Shown here: positions 48,067 through 60,300 of the stretch, piece by piece
Layout of the letters: each line of letters begins with the position of its first letter
How positions within the stretch are numbered: position 1 is the first letter of the stretch
DNA from: Apostichopus japonicus
Taxonomy: Eukaryota; Echinodermata; Holothuroidea; Aspidochirotida; Stichopodidae
Direction: 5' to 3'
DNA length: 64,000 nucleotides
NCBI RefSeq assembly: GCF_037975245.1
Contig: NC_092572.1
Location: 11,231,769-11,295,768, forward strand
Program-made: the position numbers and the translations under genes
The notes under the pieces: model-generated
The model's database searches: none
Told to the model about the DNA's origin: nothing
The model's input: only the letters and a program-made list of their open reading frames with translations

Positions 48067-48095
48067 CAGGGAGTTGTTTCCATGACAACTCCCTG
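48067..48095. repeat. Perfect 11-bp hairpin
   Basis: CAGGGAGTTGT, seven-base loop, ACAACTCCCTG. A perfect inverted repeat in the gene D intron after the double-Ig exon. Function unknown. Confidence 0.6.
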
Positions 48096-48209
48096 AATAA
48101 ACTTTGAGACAATAAATAGCGGGCTATACGGAAAACTCGTCATTGAATCGACTCATTATGTAATGATATGTTATATTTAACGTTTTTCTTATCTAGAAGC
48201 TTTAATTAC

Positions 48210-48845
48210 CGAGAACTTCCAGATAAACGCCTTTCATCTTTATAGTTGTTCCTTCCGAGTACAGACAGATGTATAAGCCTTCGTGTGTTACTTTAACTGA
48301 CGAAAAAACCATATCACCAGCATTTGTGAACGAGATATCATTGTAAAGTTTGTTCTTTATCACACTTCCAAAGGCATGCAGTCCGAGAAATGTAGCTGTC
48401 CCATCTTTTACTTTTTTCCAAAGATAAAGTTGATAGCTATGTCCGCATCGCAATTTATGAGGTTTGTCTATTTCTACTGTTGTATTTTCCGCAATATAAA
48501 GCGATTTAAATGAGTCATAATCGGAAAAATCAACAACAATTTCGATCTTTCTTGTATCATCTGGATGGACCCAGTAAGTCTTACATACCCAAATAGAAAG
48601 CAGGTTGCCTTCTGGGGGCGTTTACTCCAACGTTGCTATAGAGTTAAATGTACCGTTTGCGTTTTCCACTATTTCTGTTTGAACAGATGGCATGTGGCTA
48701 TATGCTAATTTCGGCTGCCACAAAATATGTCTGGCGGGTTTTGTTCCATTAAAGAAGCAATTTAATTGTGTTGTTTCTGTTGAATGTTGATAACAGACTG
48801 GACCACTGCATGTTCCAATGAAAGACTGGCTCGCAGGGGATTCAA
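48210..48845 (-). CDS. Gene D double-Ig exon with in-frame TAA
   Basis: A 636-nt exon, phase 1-1, encoding two Ig units with no intron between. The first unit has QLNCFFNGT, HILWQPKL and a late WVCKTY. The second has LRCGHSYQLYLWKK and EGLYICLYS. The reading is open except for TAA at 48622-48624, where the context IATLE-stop-TPPEG suggests a changed Tyr codon. The fused two-Ig exon is unique within this window. Confidence 0.7.
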
Positions 48846-49353
48846 CTGTAAAAACAAAAATTAAATCGAATTTTATAAGTGCGAAACTTTTAGTATGGCT
48901 GCTACCTTATTAATACACGATGGTTATCAGAATCATTACAGAATGTCTTTATTAGAAGAGGGAAGCAGCGACCGCGCGGAATGAACCGAGCCAATATGTG
49001 ACCACTACACCTGATGTCAGTCCGACCGACTTGTAAGTGATGGCTTAGAATCTGTTTGGGTTGAACGGCTTATTAGCGATATATGATGTATCAAAATCCA
49101 TTCTCATATATAACTTTAAAAAATATGTAATATAAAAGATAATTATTATTCAATATAAAAGTAGAAACATTTTTCTTAAGGTCGGTTTACATGGACATGA
49201 AGTATATCTATTGAAATGTACAAACAGATACACTATACACCGTAACTCACACAATTACCCTGAATTTTCATGTCTTGGATAACTGACATTGTAATATACT
49301 CACTGAGATTAGATTAAATATTTAAAATATTAATACAAACTCATTCTACTCAC

Positions 49354-49683
49354 CTAAAACAACGACTGATGACGTATAAACCTTAACATCGTCATTTTCG
49401 TCAATACAAATAACTTTGAATGACTTTTCATGTTCAAGAGTGACCTTCTTTATAATAAGTGAGCCGTTTGTCATGACGTCATAACCTCCTTTGATGTAAC
49501 CTTCTCCTGGTGTTCTCCCGCTCATAGAATCATATCGTACAACGGGTAGGCCAGTATTGTTCTTGAACACATCATCATACCAGAATACTGCTTTGAAGGA
49601 TGGTGGAAACGTCCAATGAATGATGCCTTGGTCGGAATTAATCTTCACATATTCAGGCGATTTACAGCCGAATACACGTACAT
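49354..49683 (-). CDS. Gene D Ig domain 1 (V-like)
   Basis: A 110-codon exon. FGCKSPEYVKI, Trp in IIHWTFPPS and F-strand SFKVICIDE. The long C'-D segment (GLPVVRYDSMSG) is V-set like. It ends VVVLG at a GTGAGT donor. Confidence 0.75.
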
Positions 49684-50181
49684 CTATTGGAAAGAATGAT
49701 AAATATAATTAATCATGGTTCTGACGTCATTTCTTGTTGTTCAATTGATAGCTGTCTGTCCAGGTGTCTCGTTTAATATATTTCTCTTGTCTATGATGTA
49801 TGTGATCTCTTACACTTTGTATTTAACAAAGAGGTCCCTATGTTTTAAGTATCAAATTTAAAATTCTAACATTGATGATATGAAAAATGTTTTCCTTACA
49901 TATAAGATAAACACATACGCAAAAGCACCAGACATCGTTCACTAGAACTAGCAGAAAACTAGTGTACAACAAACGTTAACATTCTTAATATCAGCAGTTC
50001 GAAGAACTTATCATATATATATCACTGTATAGCCAAATATCTCCAATCAAACTAGCCGTTTTTATCAAGTGTACAATGAAAACGATTTACCTGCTGCAAA
50101 CGGTTCCTCGTAAACGTTGGTAATGTCTTGTCCACTGGATACGAGGATCAGCAGGGCGTATACTACTACTAGAAGAATCAT

Positions 50182-53100
50182 TTCATCTAAATTAAAAGAG
50201 CAAGAACTGTATGACATGTTAATTTCGGGGGGAAAAATTTCCGTTAAGGAAAACTTAGCTATACAGTTGTTGACAGTTCTAATTGGAGACAATGTTATGC
50301 TTGTCTGTTAAATGATTCTGCGTGCGCAGTAATGTTATAGAAACTATCATATGAACCGTGTTAGATGGCTTCATATATTCTTCAGAAAATATATATTTCA
50401 TTTACCCCCAAAGATACTTGTCATGGCAATTCAGGGAGTACAGTATACTTCCACTAAAAAACATGACTTTTTACTCAATTGAAAATGTGAAGATACTTCA
50501 TTGCTCTGATGTATGGTAACGTGTAACAACAAAATAATCCATGTGTCATTTAGACTTTCCGCGGACTTTTATTATTGCAGCGTGATGTTGTACACGAACA
50601 TACAACGAACACTGCATGGACCTATTTGGTCGTGACTAAGTTTTATCTGACTTTAATAGTTTTCATAAATAAAATGAAACTTGCGTCGACCAACATAATC
50701 TCCATACAAATGGGGATATTTCTTGAATAACTTCACCACTGATATGCTTCTATTCCTTAAATTCATATGTGTCTTCAATAAATAGCTCATCTCCAAAAGA
50801 AAACCTGAGAGGATGTCTTATGCAAAAAAGAAGGACAGCTCATTTGTACTATGAAATGATAACGCACAAGCTAAAATTATTACATTTCAAAACTGACACG
50901 CACCATTTGAAGACCTAATTTAACATGTTAATTTAACATGTATGATTAGGAACTATATGATAACTAAACTTAAACATTAATCAGTTCCTAATGGAATACA
51001 TTAGATAAATGATAAGCACTGTCCCTTGGCCTACCCCGTTTCTTCTCCACTCCCTCCTACCTCTCCGCCACTTAAAACACGCGATTATTACCACATGAAT
51101 TGAATACGCGATTATTACTACACACCTAAGTAATAATAATTATATTGTAATGCCAATACCACATGAAAGCTGATATGTTCCAAAACAGTGAGGCTCCGTT
51201 CATATGAACAGCACTTGCGTTGAAATGACTTAGGCAAAAAATAAACTGGCAATATAATAGAATATATAACACATATAATACATAATACTTTATATGTTTA
51301 CCCGTTCGTTTGAGATACAACTTTTCAAAGCGTTAACTGGCACCTTTAAACATATCACTTGAACACAGGCATATCGCACGACTACAAAATCATCCGATCT
51401 GTTATTATATTACTGTATTTGTACTGTTATCGTCAATGTACACAAAACTACCAATCAATGTTAACGTTATCTTATTTACAAAGATATAACGTTGACACTT
51501 GATCAATATTTACTCTCAATTTTCTGACTTATCTGATTTAGTTTATTAGCGTTATGGTGAATTGGTTCGCAAACCATATTACATTCTAGATTTAAAATAT
51601 ATAGGATACCATTTATTATGTGTATACATGGTCGTTGATACAGACTATTGCTTTGCTGAGATCGACAACAGAGACTCACAAAGCAAGAGATCCTTAAGCA
51701 TGGGACAATAAATGTGAGAGGAGGAATAAACCACCCACGAGAAAGTTTGATATTATATTTACACACATACAATGACATAAATGAGGGGCTATTTCTGACG
51801 AGGAAAGGGTGCAATATATTGACTTGGAGCACGGGATCGCCCGAGGTCAGGCACGAGTCCAGACTGAATAATAAATCCCCAAAGGTGTAATATTTCCATA
51901 TATTTCTTTTTCTGTAATATTGATTGTCAAGAACACATCTTCATGTGCAAGAACATTTACTCGGCATTACTTTGGAATGTATGTAACAGTTCACAAGCAC
52001 AGTAACACAATCATGCAAAGTAAACGTTCTCTGAAGTTAACAAACGTGGAATGTATCCTCTTTCCTTCATTATCTTCTATTTGTTTACTGTGATCGTTTG
52101 GTCGAACAGAAAAAAACATTTTTACGCTATATCCTTAATCAAACGAGTGTGAAGTAAGTAGTTCCCTTTCAACGTGTTTTCTATTCAATAAAGGTTCCTT
52201 AATCTGCAAAAATAAAAGGTACCGAGAAAAAACGCGGTTGAAGAATCCATTTCCATTCGTTCTTATTCTTTTAATATTATATTGGTGGGTGTATAATACA
52301 TGGAAACGTTGTGCTATTCCGTACTAAGTTCAATATGTGATTTATGTGGTTATCCTCCTCTCTCCTGCAATTATACTGTATTACTTTGGGGCACCTAGAT
52401 CTAATATCTAGAAACGCCAAAAATAAACACTTTCATTAAGTATTTTTGTTGGACTGATTGTTAAAAATGAAAATAATATCGTTTGTCAATGGATATCCTC
52501 AAACGAGCAAAATACCATGTTGTTCTCTCACTCATAACGCTCTCATTGGACAAAACGAATGCGATTGCTTTGGGGCAACGGTTTTACATAAGATAATGTG
52601 TAAGCTTTACAACCATTTACAAACTGTGCCCACTGGTTGATTTATCGGAAATTAATTGACAAATCGCCACGCAACAGTGGTCAAAAAAGATCAAGAACAA
52701 GGTCTCAGCTCTCGGTATCGTGTTTGCTTAATTACATGCATCGACATTCTTAAAAATTTGTCAGAATTACTTTTAGTCAAGCTAATCTATCATACGAATT
52801 GTCTCCTATTAACTAGAAATCATTATAATGCAAAAAAAAATAGGAACATTGTACACGTACGAACATGTAGTGTACATTTAATCGCACATGACATGCTAAC
52901 ATTCTGACGTACGACCGTACGGCGAGTTTGCCGAATGTGAGTTCGGTTAGGCAGTATTTGAAATCACTGAAAATATAAAGAATGTCACTGTAAGACATGG
53001 TAGGTGACCTACTGATTTGGTTTAGAAAGGAAGTAGTGAATGAATTCCGCATCATACGATGAATATATCTTAGGCAGTGCTTACGTAGCCTAGCATTTTA

Positions 53101-54400
53101 TTACAAAACGTAGCTGTAGACCTAACATTAGGCTTAGTAGTCGTGTAGTACTGGCAGTAATCATATTGCTATACAATCGCTAAAAATGAGTACCTTGTTG
53201 AAAATTAAGTTGAACACTTAGTCTACAAACATGTTAATTCACTATATGTTTTCTTTGATATATGCATTCATATCCATCCAGGATATAGGTATACAAAGAC
53301 ACAATTGAAATAGTTAAAGACGTATACATCAAAGAGTCAGAGTCAAATCTCATTCCCTGTTCACAGAAATATTGTTACTTATACCTGACTTTGTCCTGAG
53401 CGATCAGTATGTAAACAACATTTCATGAATTTTACCTGAATACTGTCAAAAAAAATAATTCAATATTGCTTTTTGTAAATTGACTGACTCAGAGCAAAGT
53501 GTTACTTACTACGAAGTTACTATAGAATATTTTTATAATTGTGATCGATCAGTTCAGCAACGGCATATAGCGGTTGAATAAGGCAACATTGTTAACCTTT
53601 GAGCTGCTTTATATACTACCGAAAGACAAATATTGAGATTTGACAAATACACTCATGCGAAGCTTAATTCCAGTCAACAATACATTCACAATTTTCTGAG
53701 ATAATGCTTGCATAGTGGACAAACTATCATGTTTACGGAGGGTCCACAAGTTGGTTCCACGTCAGGGCCTGCACAATATTTGAAAGGTGAGGCGAGATAG
53801 ATATGATTATGGGAATTATAAAGGAGTGACTGTTATGGTGTCATTGCAGCGACTGCTAAGTCAGAGAAGGGGGACTGGGGTCACCCCCTCCGTTCCCCTC
53901 CTTCTCTCTGGGGGAGACTAATTCCAATGCATCTTCCTTCTGGATTTCTTAACAGTATTACAGTATATTTTATTCACAATTGTACATCTTGCCACGATCG
54001 GTGCTGTAACTGATGGTATTAACTTATCCCTAATATTGTACAAGTTCTTCCTTCGTTGATATTCAAATCACTGCATAGTTTCGGAGGTGTGAATAGCGTT
54101 AATATCTATACAAAGATACTGATATGTACAGATTTCACCTAAATAAGTACCCTTCATTGAGTTGGAATTGTGTACAACTTTCCAGAGTTTAATTTATTAT
54201 TCTTTTCTACTGGCTGTTGTGAAAGTACTGTACAGACGTATGAATGCTAGTGTACGTCAAAGGCGTGAAGGTGCTCTCAACCTTTGCATATACATTAAAA
54301 GATTCATTTTTTCCATGAAGCTACAGTTCTGTCTGTGCTATCGCCATGTCAACCATTGCAACCAGAATGCAAAATGCATTGAGGTTTTGATGACTTCAAT
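50182..54400. other. Gene-poor region upstream of gene D
   Basis: No exon with splice sites and a recognisable domain on either strand. It should hold the gene D promoter. A patch at about 53860-53930 is GC-rich (GGGGTCACCCCCTCC) and looks repeat-derived. Confidence 0.4.
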
Positions 54401-54454
54401 GCACACACCAAGTACTAGAGGTATCCACGATTTCCATCGTTACATATCATGTAC

Positions 54455-54600
54455 GAAGTTTTTCAGAGTTTGACCTCTGGTGACATATAGGAAATTTGAC
54501 CTCACAAGCAATAGGATTCTTGTACTCAATATGGCAAATCCATATACCACGTTTGAAAGTATCCATGATTTCTACCATGAAAAATCATGTTTTTAATGTT
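54455..54600 (+). repeat. Diverged unit related to the 145-bp repeat
   Basis: Contains TTTGACCTCTGGTGACATA, then AAATTTGACCTCAC, AATAGGATTCTTGTACTCAA and a CCATGATTTC segment, in the order of the array at 56 kb but poorly conserved. Confidence 0.45.
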
Positions 54601-55929
54601 TTTAGGCCTCGACAAATATTTTTGAAAGTACTCGCTATTTGGCGACCGTGACTAAAAATCTACTCGCCAAATTCCACTCGCCACTAGGCCTATGATTGTT
54701 GTTCAAGTCTCCAAAGTACAGATCTGCAACATCAATACTTTCTATGAACAAAGGTTAGGCAGTTTGGCAGATGCATGGTGCCACGTAATTGCGCATTAGA
54801 AAGTCATGTTTCTTTGCAGTATGAAATTTCAACAAATTTTCACCAAAAGTTAGTGTTGAACAAAGTAAAACATGGCGCAGAATCATAAATAAGCGTTAGG
54901 CATACTGTAGTGTCTCAAACAATTAAAAAATACAACATCTGTAAAAATACCTACGAAGATAGCTTTGCTTCTGTTACATTAGGGCTCCTCTACTTTACTA
55001 GGCATATATACTATACAGACACTAGGTGTGAGGGAGTGCTAAGCATATACAGTACCTCACTGCTACTTTGAACCGCTGCTCAATTAATGCGGCGACTTCG
55101 TACAATTTCTTTTAGCTGCAGATTGATCCGCGAAAAATATCGCTATTACTCCATTACACTGCCTTAATCAGAGCGATCTTTTTTGCAATGAAAATCTGAG
55201 GTTGTAAGAGCATCTATCTTCCAAAAATCCTAGCAGTAACAACAGCAAACTCCTTAAATTGTTCTATACTTTGCGAATTATGACTAATATCTAGTAGGAA
55301 AATTGCCTTAAGAAATAATGAAGGAGATGTTTTGCCATCTTTAGTGTATTGGTATTTTGACTGGTATTCTTCACGTTGTTGTGTTAACGAACCCTATTTT
55401 ACCCAACTGTTGCTGGCCTAGACAACATAAAATTGCTCACAGGCCTACCCAGGTTTGTTCAAGTTGTCCCATAATCATAAACGTGACGAAGGTCGAACGG
55501 TACTTTTAAGTCCTAGCTATGCTGAAACTGGTGAAAGAGACTACACAGATGAGATCAACAGCCGATCCAGACAAAAGCTCGTGAACTCACTGCCAAACTA
55601 AGACCGTTTAACACAATTATTTCGAATTGGTCATAGTAAAATCTAACGCTGCCTGGTCACAACGAAACTACATCAAACCTGAAATAAATACGACGGAAAA
55701 CGTCCAATTTAACCGCTGTTCTACAAAGTACACTTTTTTGCACGCAAAATGAGGCTTCCGAGCGGCACGTTGAAGCCAATGCAAATTTGTTCGTTGTTTC
55801 AGTTTTAGATTCTACGGATGCCCATAAGCTCATCTCCAGTTGCCAATAGCCTCCTATTCGTATGAGACGTAACGCACATTATATCTGATAGGCTGGTCTG
55901 TGGGAGAGACGGTAGCTTATTAAACAAGG

Positions 55930-56515
55930 TTCCACAATATATATATCTGGAGTCTGGTGACTCCAAAAGACCTTTGACCTCAATCAATTCTTGTACTGAA
56001 CGTGTACCAACTACGTACTAAATATGAGATCCTTCCCTTCTTGAGTTATCGTGTTTACAATGTTTTCAAAATCTGACCTTTAGTGAGCCCAAATGGACTT
56101 GGACCTCCACCAAACACAATAGGGATCTTGAACTTAGTGTGGTACTCCTCCACACGAAATACGAGATTAATCCAAGCTTTTCTTCTTGAGATATCGTGTT
56201 TACAAGGTTTACACAATTTGACCACTGGTGACCCCAAATGACCTTTGACCTCCACAAAAAACTATAGGCTTTTGCTCCAAATTGTGGTCCTCCTAATCAT
56301 GAAATATTAGATTGGTCCAAGCTTGTCTCTCTGAGATATCGTGTTTACAAAGTTTTCACTATTTGGACCCTGGTGACTCCAAATGACCTTTGACTTCCCC
56401 ACAAAACAATATGGTTCATCTACTCAATGTGTTACTCATATACACCAAATATTAGATTGGTCCAAGCTTCCCTACTTGAGATATCGTGTTTACAAGCGAG
56501 GCGTCACACACACAC
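55930..56515 (+). repeat. 145-bp tandem repeat with DR1-like motifs
   Basis: The phrase GAGATATCGTGTTTACAA (first copy GAGTTATC) starts at 56043, 56188, 56333 and 56478, a period of exactly 145 bp. Each unit then has a TTTTCAC-like piece, GGTGACTCCAAATGACCTTTG, CTCCACAAAACAATA, a GTACTC piece and TAGATTGGTCCAAGCTT. A decayed partial unit precedes them from about 55930. The array ends in GCGAGGCGTCACACACACAC. Probably derived from a dispersed retroposon-like repeat. Confidence 0.75.
56239..56251 (-). promoter_or_regulatory. DR1-type nuclear receptor half-site pair
   Basis: Minus-strand AGGTCAAAGGTCA is a perfect DR1, the consensus for RXR, HNF4 and COUP-TF class receptors. Near matches occur at 55968-55980 (AGGTCAAAGGTCT) and 56384-56396 (AAGTCAAAGGTCA) in neighbouring repeat units. 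Whether it works is unknown. It may be only a repeat-unit feature. Confidence 0.4.
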
Positions 56516-57247
56516 AAACACACGCATGAATGCAGAGGTTAAGATTATCATCGAAACCAAAAACAAGTCGACCATAGACTATCGTTCGTAGTATAAGTCA
56601 AAGAGTAATTCAGTTTGTTTTCAGGCATCGTGTGTGTTTGTTAGCAAATCAGTGTGACACGACTCATCTTATACAGTAAACCATATGATTTCATATGGTT
56701 ACAAGTCATAGGCTACTATGTCATTATAATCGAAACGCACTTAGGCCATGATGTGCGTGGCACTCGCCTCACTAGTAAGAAGGTGTATGTGTTTTTACTT
56801 GTCATTAATACTCGGCGGATTGCACAATTGCTATAGGACTCACTGAAGTTTCTTTTAAGTGAATTAAAGTGAATGTATCTGATGAATTTTATCCCTGTGT
56901 TTCATACGTCACAAGTTTGGTTGTACATGTTGATCGTAATAAACGAAGGAAGAGAAATGCCATTCCCATCATTCATAGAGTTTGTGAGTTGTTGATAGAA
57001 CAACAGTGCAACAAGCACTGTTTAAAACATAGCAACAATCATATTCACTAAAGTCACATTTTCTTAATCCTCGGTTACATTTGTTAAGAACATTACAGTT
57101 TCTTCCAGTTTAACTCAGTTTTGGATTAATACACGAAAACAATGGAGTAGTTACGTAGGTCCAAAATCTGCAGTCATTCTTTAACTAGTCTTACCCTTTC
57201 AATGAGTCCGCCCGCTTATGCAAAGTAGACATACACGTAAGCTAACG

Positions 57248-57254
57248 TATATAT

Positions 57255-57336
<82 letters not shown>
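57248..57336. repeat. (AT)n microsatellite
   Basis: TA repeats interrupted twice by TATAAATA and TATTTATA. Confidence 0.9.
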
Positions 57337-57339
<3 letters not shown>

Positions 57340-57340
<1 letters not shown>

Positions 57341-60300
57341 TACAAATATGAAAGCCTGCGTTAAAACTTTTTTATGGAAGCAAAGATGTGCCGTGTGTTT
57401 GTCGTTAATATAAAGTATGTCAATAACTTTCCGTAGACATATGATTCAGAATGTAACAAGCAACTTAAGCAGATGCAAAAGGTAAGTAAAATCAGTGTAG
57501 CCTCCCACATCCCCCTCCGATCCCCTCCTACGTCCACGATCCGCACCAACCTCATTTATATCCCTCCCTGCATACAAATTGTTGCTCTTACTTATTTAAT
57601 CTAATTATACCTTAGCTACAGTATAAAGAAGAATTGTTTCAGTCATTTCTATGAAAATTATTTATGGATTTCTTATGATCAATGACAATAGCTTGCGGTT
57701 TCGGGATTTTTGGTGTATTTTGAGAGGGATGTAGTTTTCCCACAAGATTGAAGTACTTACAAATACACGTGTTAACATCTTTCCTGGTTGCTAACAAAAG
57801 CAAGGTTACTGTGTTTTGTTCTGTGTTTACACGTCATGCACAGTTTCTTTCTGTTCCACTTTTTTCGATTAAACATATTATGCAGTGCATCGTATGAGAA
57901 ATTGTGGGTTATGGTTTTTCTTACGTATTGAAAAAACTATACTTTTTGCCTGATCTGGACATTTAAACTTATATTGGTTGTAGGAATACTAAACACATGA
58001 TCTTATATGAAGCAATCTTAGAACAATTAAATAAACGAATAGAAGAGAAGTTAGTTCTTGTCTAATCTCCGAAGCAAACAATAAGGTGTAAAACCGTTAT
58101 AGTATATAATTTACTGGCAAGTGCCACGTTTTTTGGGAAGAATAACCAATCTTGTTTCACGTGGCAATATATAATGAAATGATCACTATATCATTCAAAA
58201 AATTCAAACTTTAATTCCCATTGAATCTGATGATACAAAATGTCGCTTAATACTTCTCTATGATGTTGCATGATGCGTGTACTGTTCAAAGAGATAGCCG
58301 AACTTATTGTATTTTCTGCAATAGTTTCGGGTGATGTTAGACGTTATTGCTTCGCATGATGTAAGGCAACATTTAGGGGAACACGTCTAAAATACTATCT
58401 GCCTAAGGTATCTTTATTTTACCATCATCCCAAATGAATCAGGACTTTCTAATGGAGACTATCGATCGATGATTTGTAATGTTCACCACATATTTTGATG
58501 AGGCGGATGGATGTGTCGTTCAAAGATCTGTTCCACCCCTTCTGTAACGATGGTGGGATGTTACCTACGTGAGTAGTAAACTGTAAAAAATGTTTTCATC
58601 GGGACTGTGGACAAACAAAACAGATGCAAAATTAAAGCAAATGCAAAATGCAATAAGAATTACATAAGAAATATTAAATACAAAGTATATAAGGAGGTTC
58701 TCTCGAATGGATGTGGTAATTGGAAAACTAAAATATTCGAACATAGTTACACTTTCTATTAAATACATTACAACACCATTCTGCACATTTTATCTCCGCA
58801 GCCTTTCATCTCCTAAGCTGTATCACCTCTTTAGTCCAGTCTATCACGATCATTGTGGATGACGTTGATGTAATGATAGGCGTTACCTAGCAGTATGAAT
58901 AGTTAATGCACGGTTGGCTGAAAACAATAGTATAAATGTATTGTAACGCTGACCTCTGAAATCATAGCCATGCGATGACTGCCTTCCTCTCTGCTCGCAC
59001 TAGAGTTAAAACATTTGTTACGTTGGAATGCGAGAGGTCTCGATAATTAATTTTTAACGAGACACAAGCCTGGGTTCGTTTCCGTAAGGAACACAGACAA
59101 ATTGACGAGTCTAGAGATTTTAAATGAAACGTACTATATTGAACAATGGATTTCGAACCAACAACAACAAGTGGTAATTACAAAAATATAGGAAATTACT
59201 CACAAACTTAACAAGATAGGATACACTTTAAAACACGATGGTCTCTTCCAACGGCGATATCCCTCAGCGGCCACGACCTTGATGACGACGATTCTCGGTC
59301 CGTTGTACCGCGAAATTCACTGGTCCTCGACGAAGTTTCTCGCGATCCCAGAAACAGCAGTCACCTTTCCGGCGATGCTCCAAAATAGAAGACGGACTTC
59401 CAGCCACAAATCGAGTGAAGCACAAGTCGAACTTCTCGCCGACTAAATATTACCAGAGTCAGTCCAAAATCAGCTTTATAGCCACTAACTCCTGGCGTAA
59501 CGAACTTCCTCAACGGAGACAGAAATTCTTCACCTTCTCCGAAATAAAGACTGGCACACTGTACTTTCACAGCACAGTCCTCTTCAAACTTCTGAATGGA
59601 AGTGTAGAATCAATCTTGTTATCGATATCTCAATCCCTCAAAAACTATTGGTAGTTGAGCACTGACGATATATAGTAGGATGATATAATATGTGTCGTCG
59701 CTTGTATTCGTACAGAAACTGAGAAACTCTCCGATCTGGGCGGATTTTCATACGATTCGCCATATCAAGAATCATCTAGATCTTTCTCGATACACTTGAC
59801 CCAGTTTTCCTATTCTTGGAAATCCTTTGCATATCTTGCGAACGTTCCAGAGAATCCACGAAGATGCCGTGCACAGCTTACACGCGATTCCACGTAAACC
59901 GACGTTAACCCGAGACCAGCGTGTCATCATAAGGAATATACCAGAACAATCGTGTATTATGACATTGTGACACGGTAACCCGACCTAATTTCTCAAATAC
60001 TGATTTATCACGTAGGCAATTTCAAAGACTTTCTATATAATAACATTAGGTTCCTCACTAGCAGTAACTAGCGTTAGGCTACAATGGGCCCTCGTAACAC
60101 ATTAAAAGGCATGTATGCTACTATCACATGGAATTTTCCAACGCTAAAAGGATACACCGGAAATATCGGGTGATGAAATCAGATGTCCAATGATTGGCTG
60201 AATAGCCTCGAGCAAGGGTATATGTCAATTACGGAGTTTCGATTTGGCTTATTTAAGAACATGGAAAAACACAAAACTAAGAGCTAGGTGCGAGTAAAGC

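Larger units (their letters stand above)
46270..50181 (-). pseudogene. Gene D: Ig-domain membrane protein without kinase, with in-frame stop
   Basis: Exons: signal 50091-50181 (MILLVVVYALLILVSSG); Ig1 49354-49683; double Ig 48210-48845; Ig4 47260-47592; TM 46581-46694; tail 46270-46463. All Ig and TM exons are phase 1-1, and the TM exon starts with Glu like those of B and C, so this is a member of the same family. The cytoplasmic exon (VRKLCKRYKSK onward, 63 residues) stays open to a stop and no kinase exon follows before gene C begins. Exon 3 has an in-frame TAA at 48622-48624 between its two Ig domains, inside an otherwise open reading of 212 codons. As written, the product would be a secreted fragment of about one and a half Ig domains. 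It could be a pseudogene, a null allele or a sequencing error. Confidence 0.7.

Noticed and set aside
56055-56257. Two overlapping minus-strand frames as genes
   Set aside because: They fall entirely in the 145-bp tandem repeat and reflect its period.
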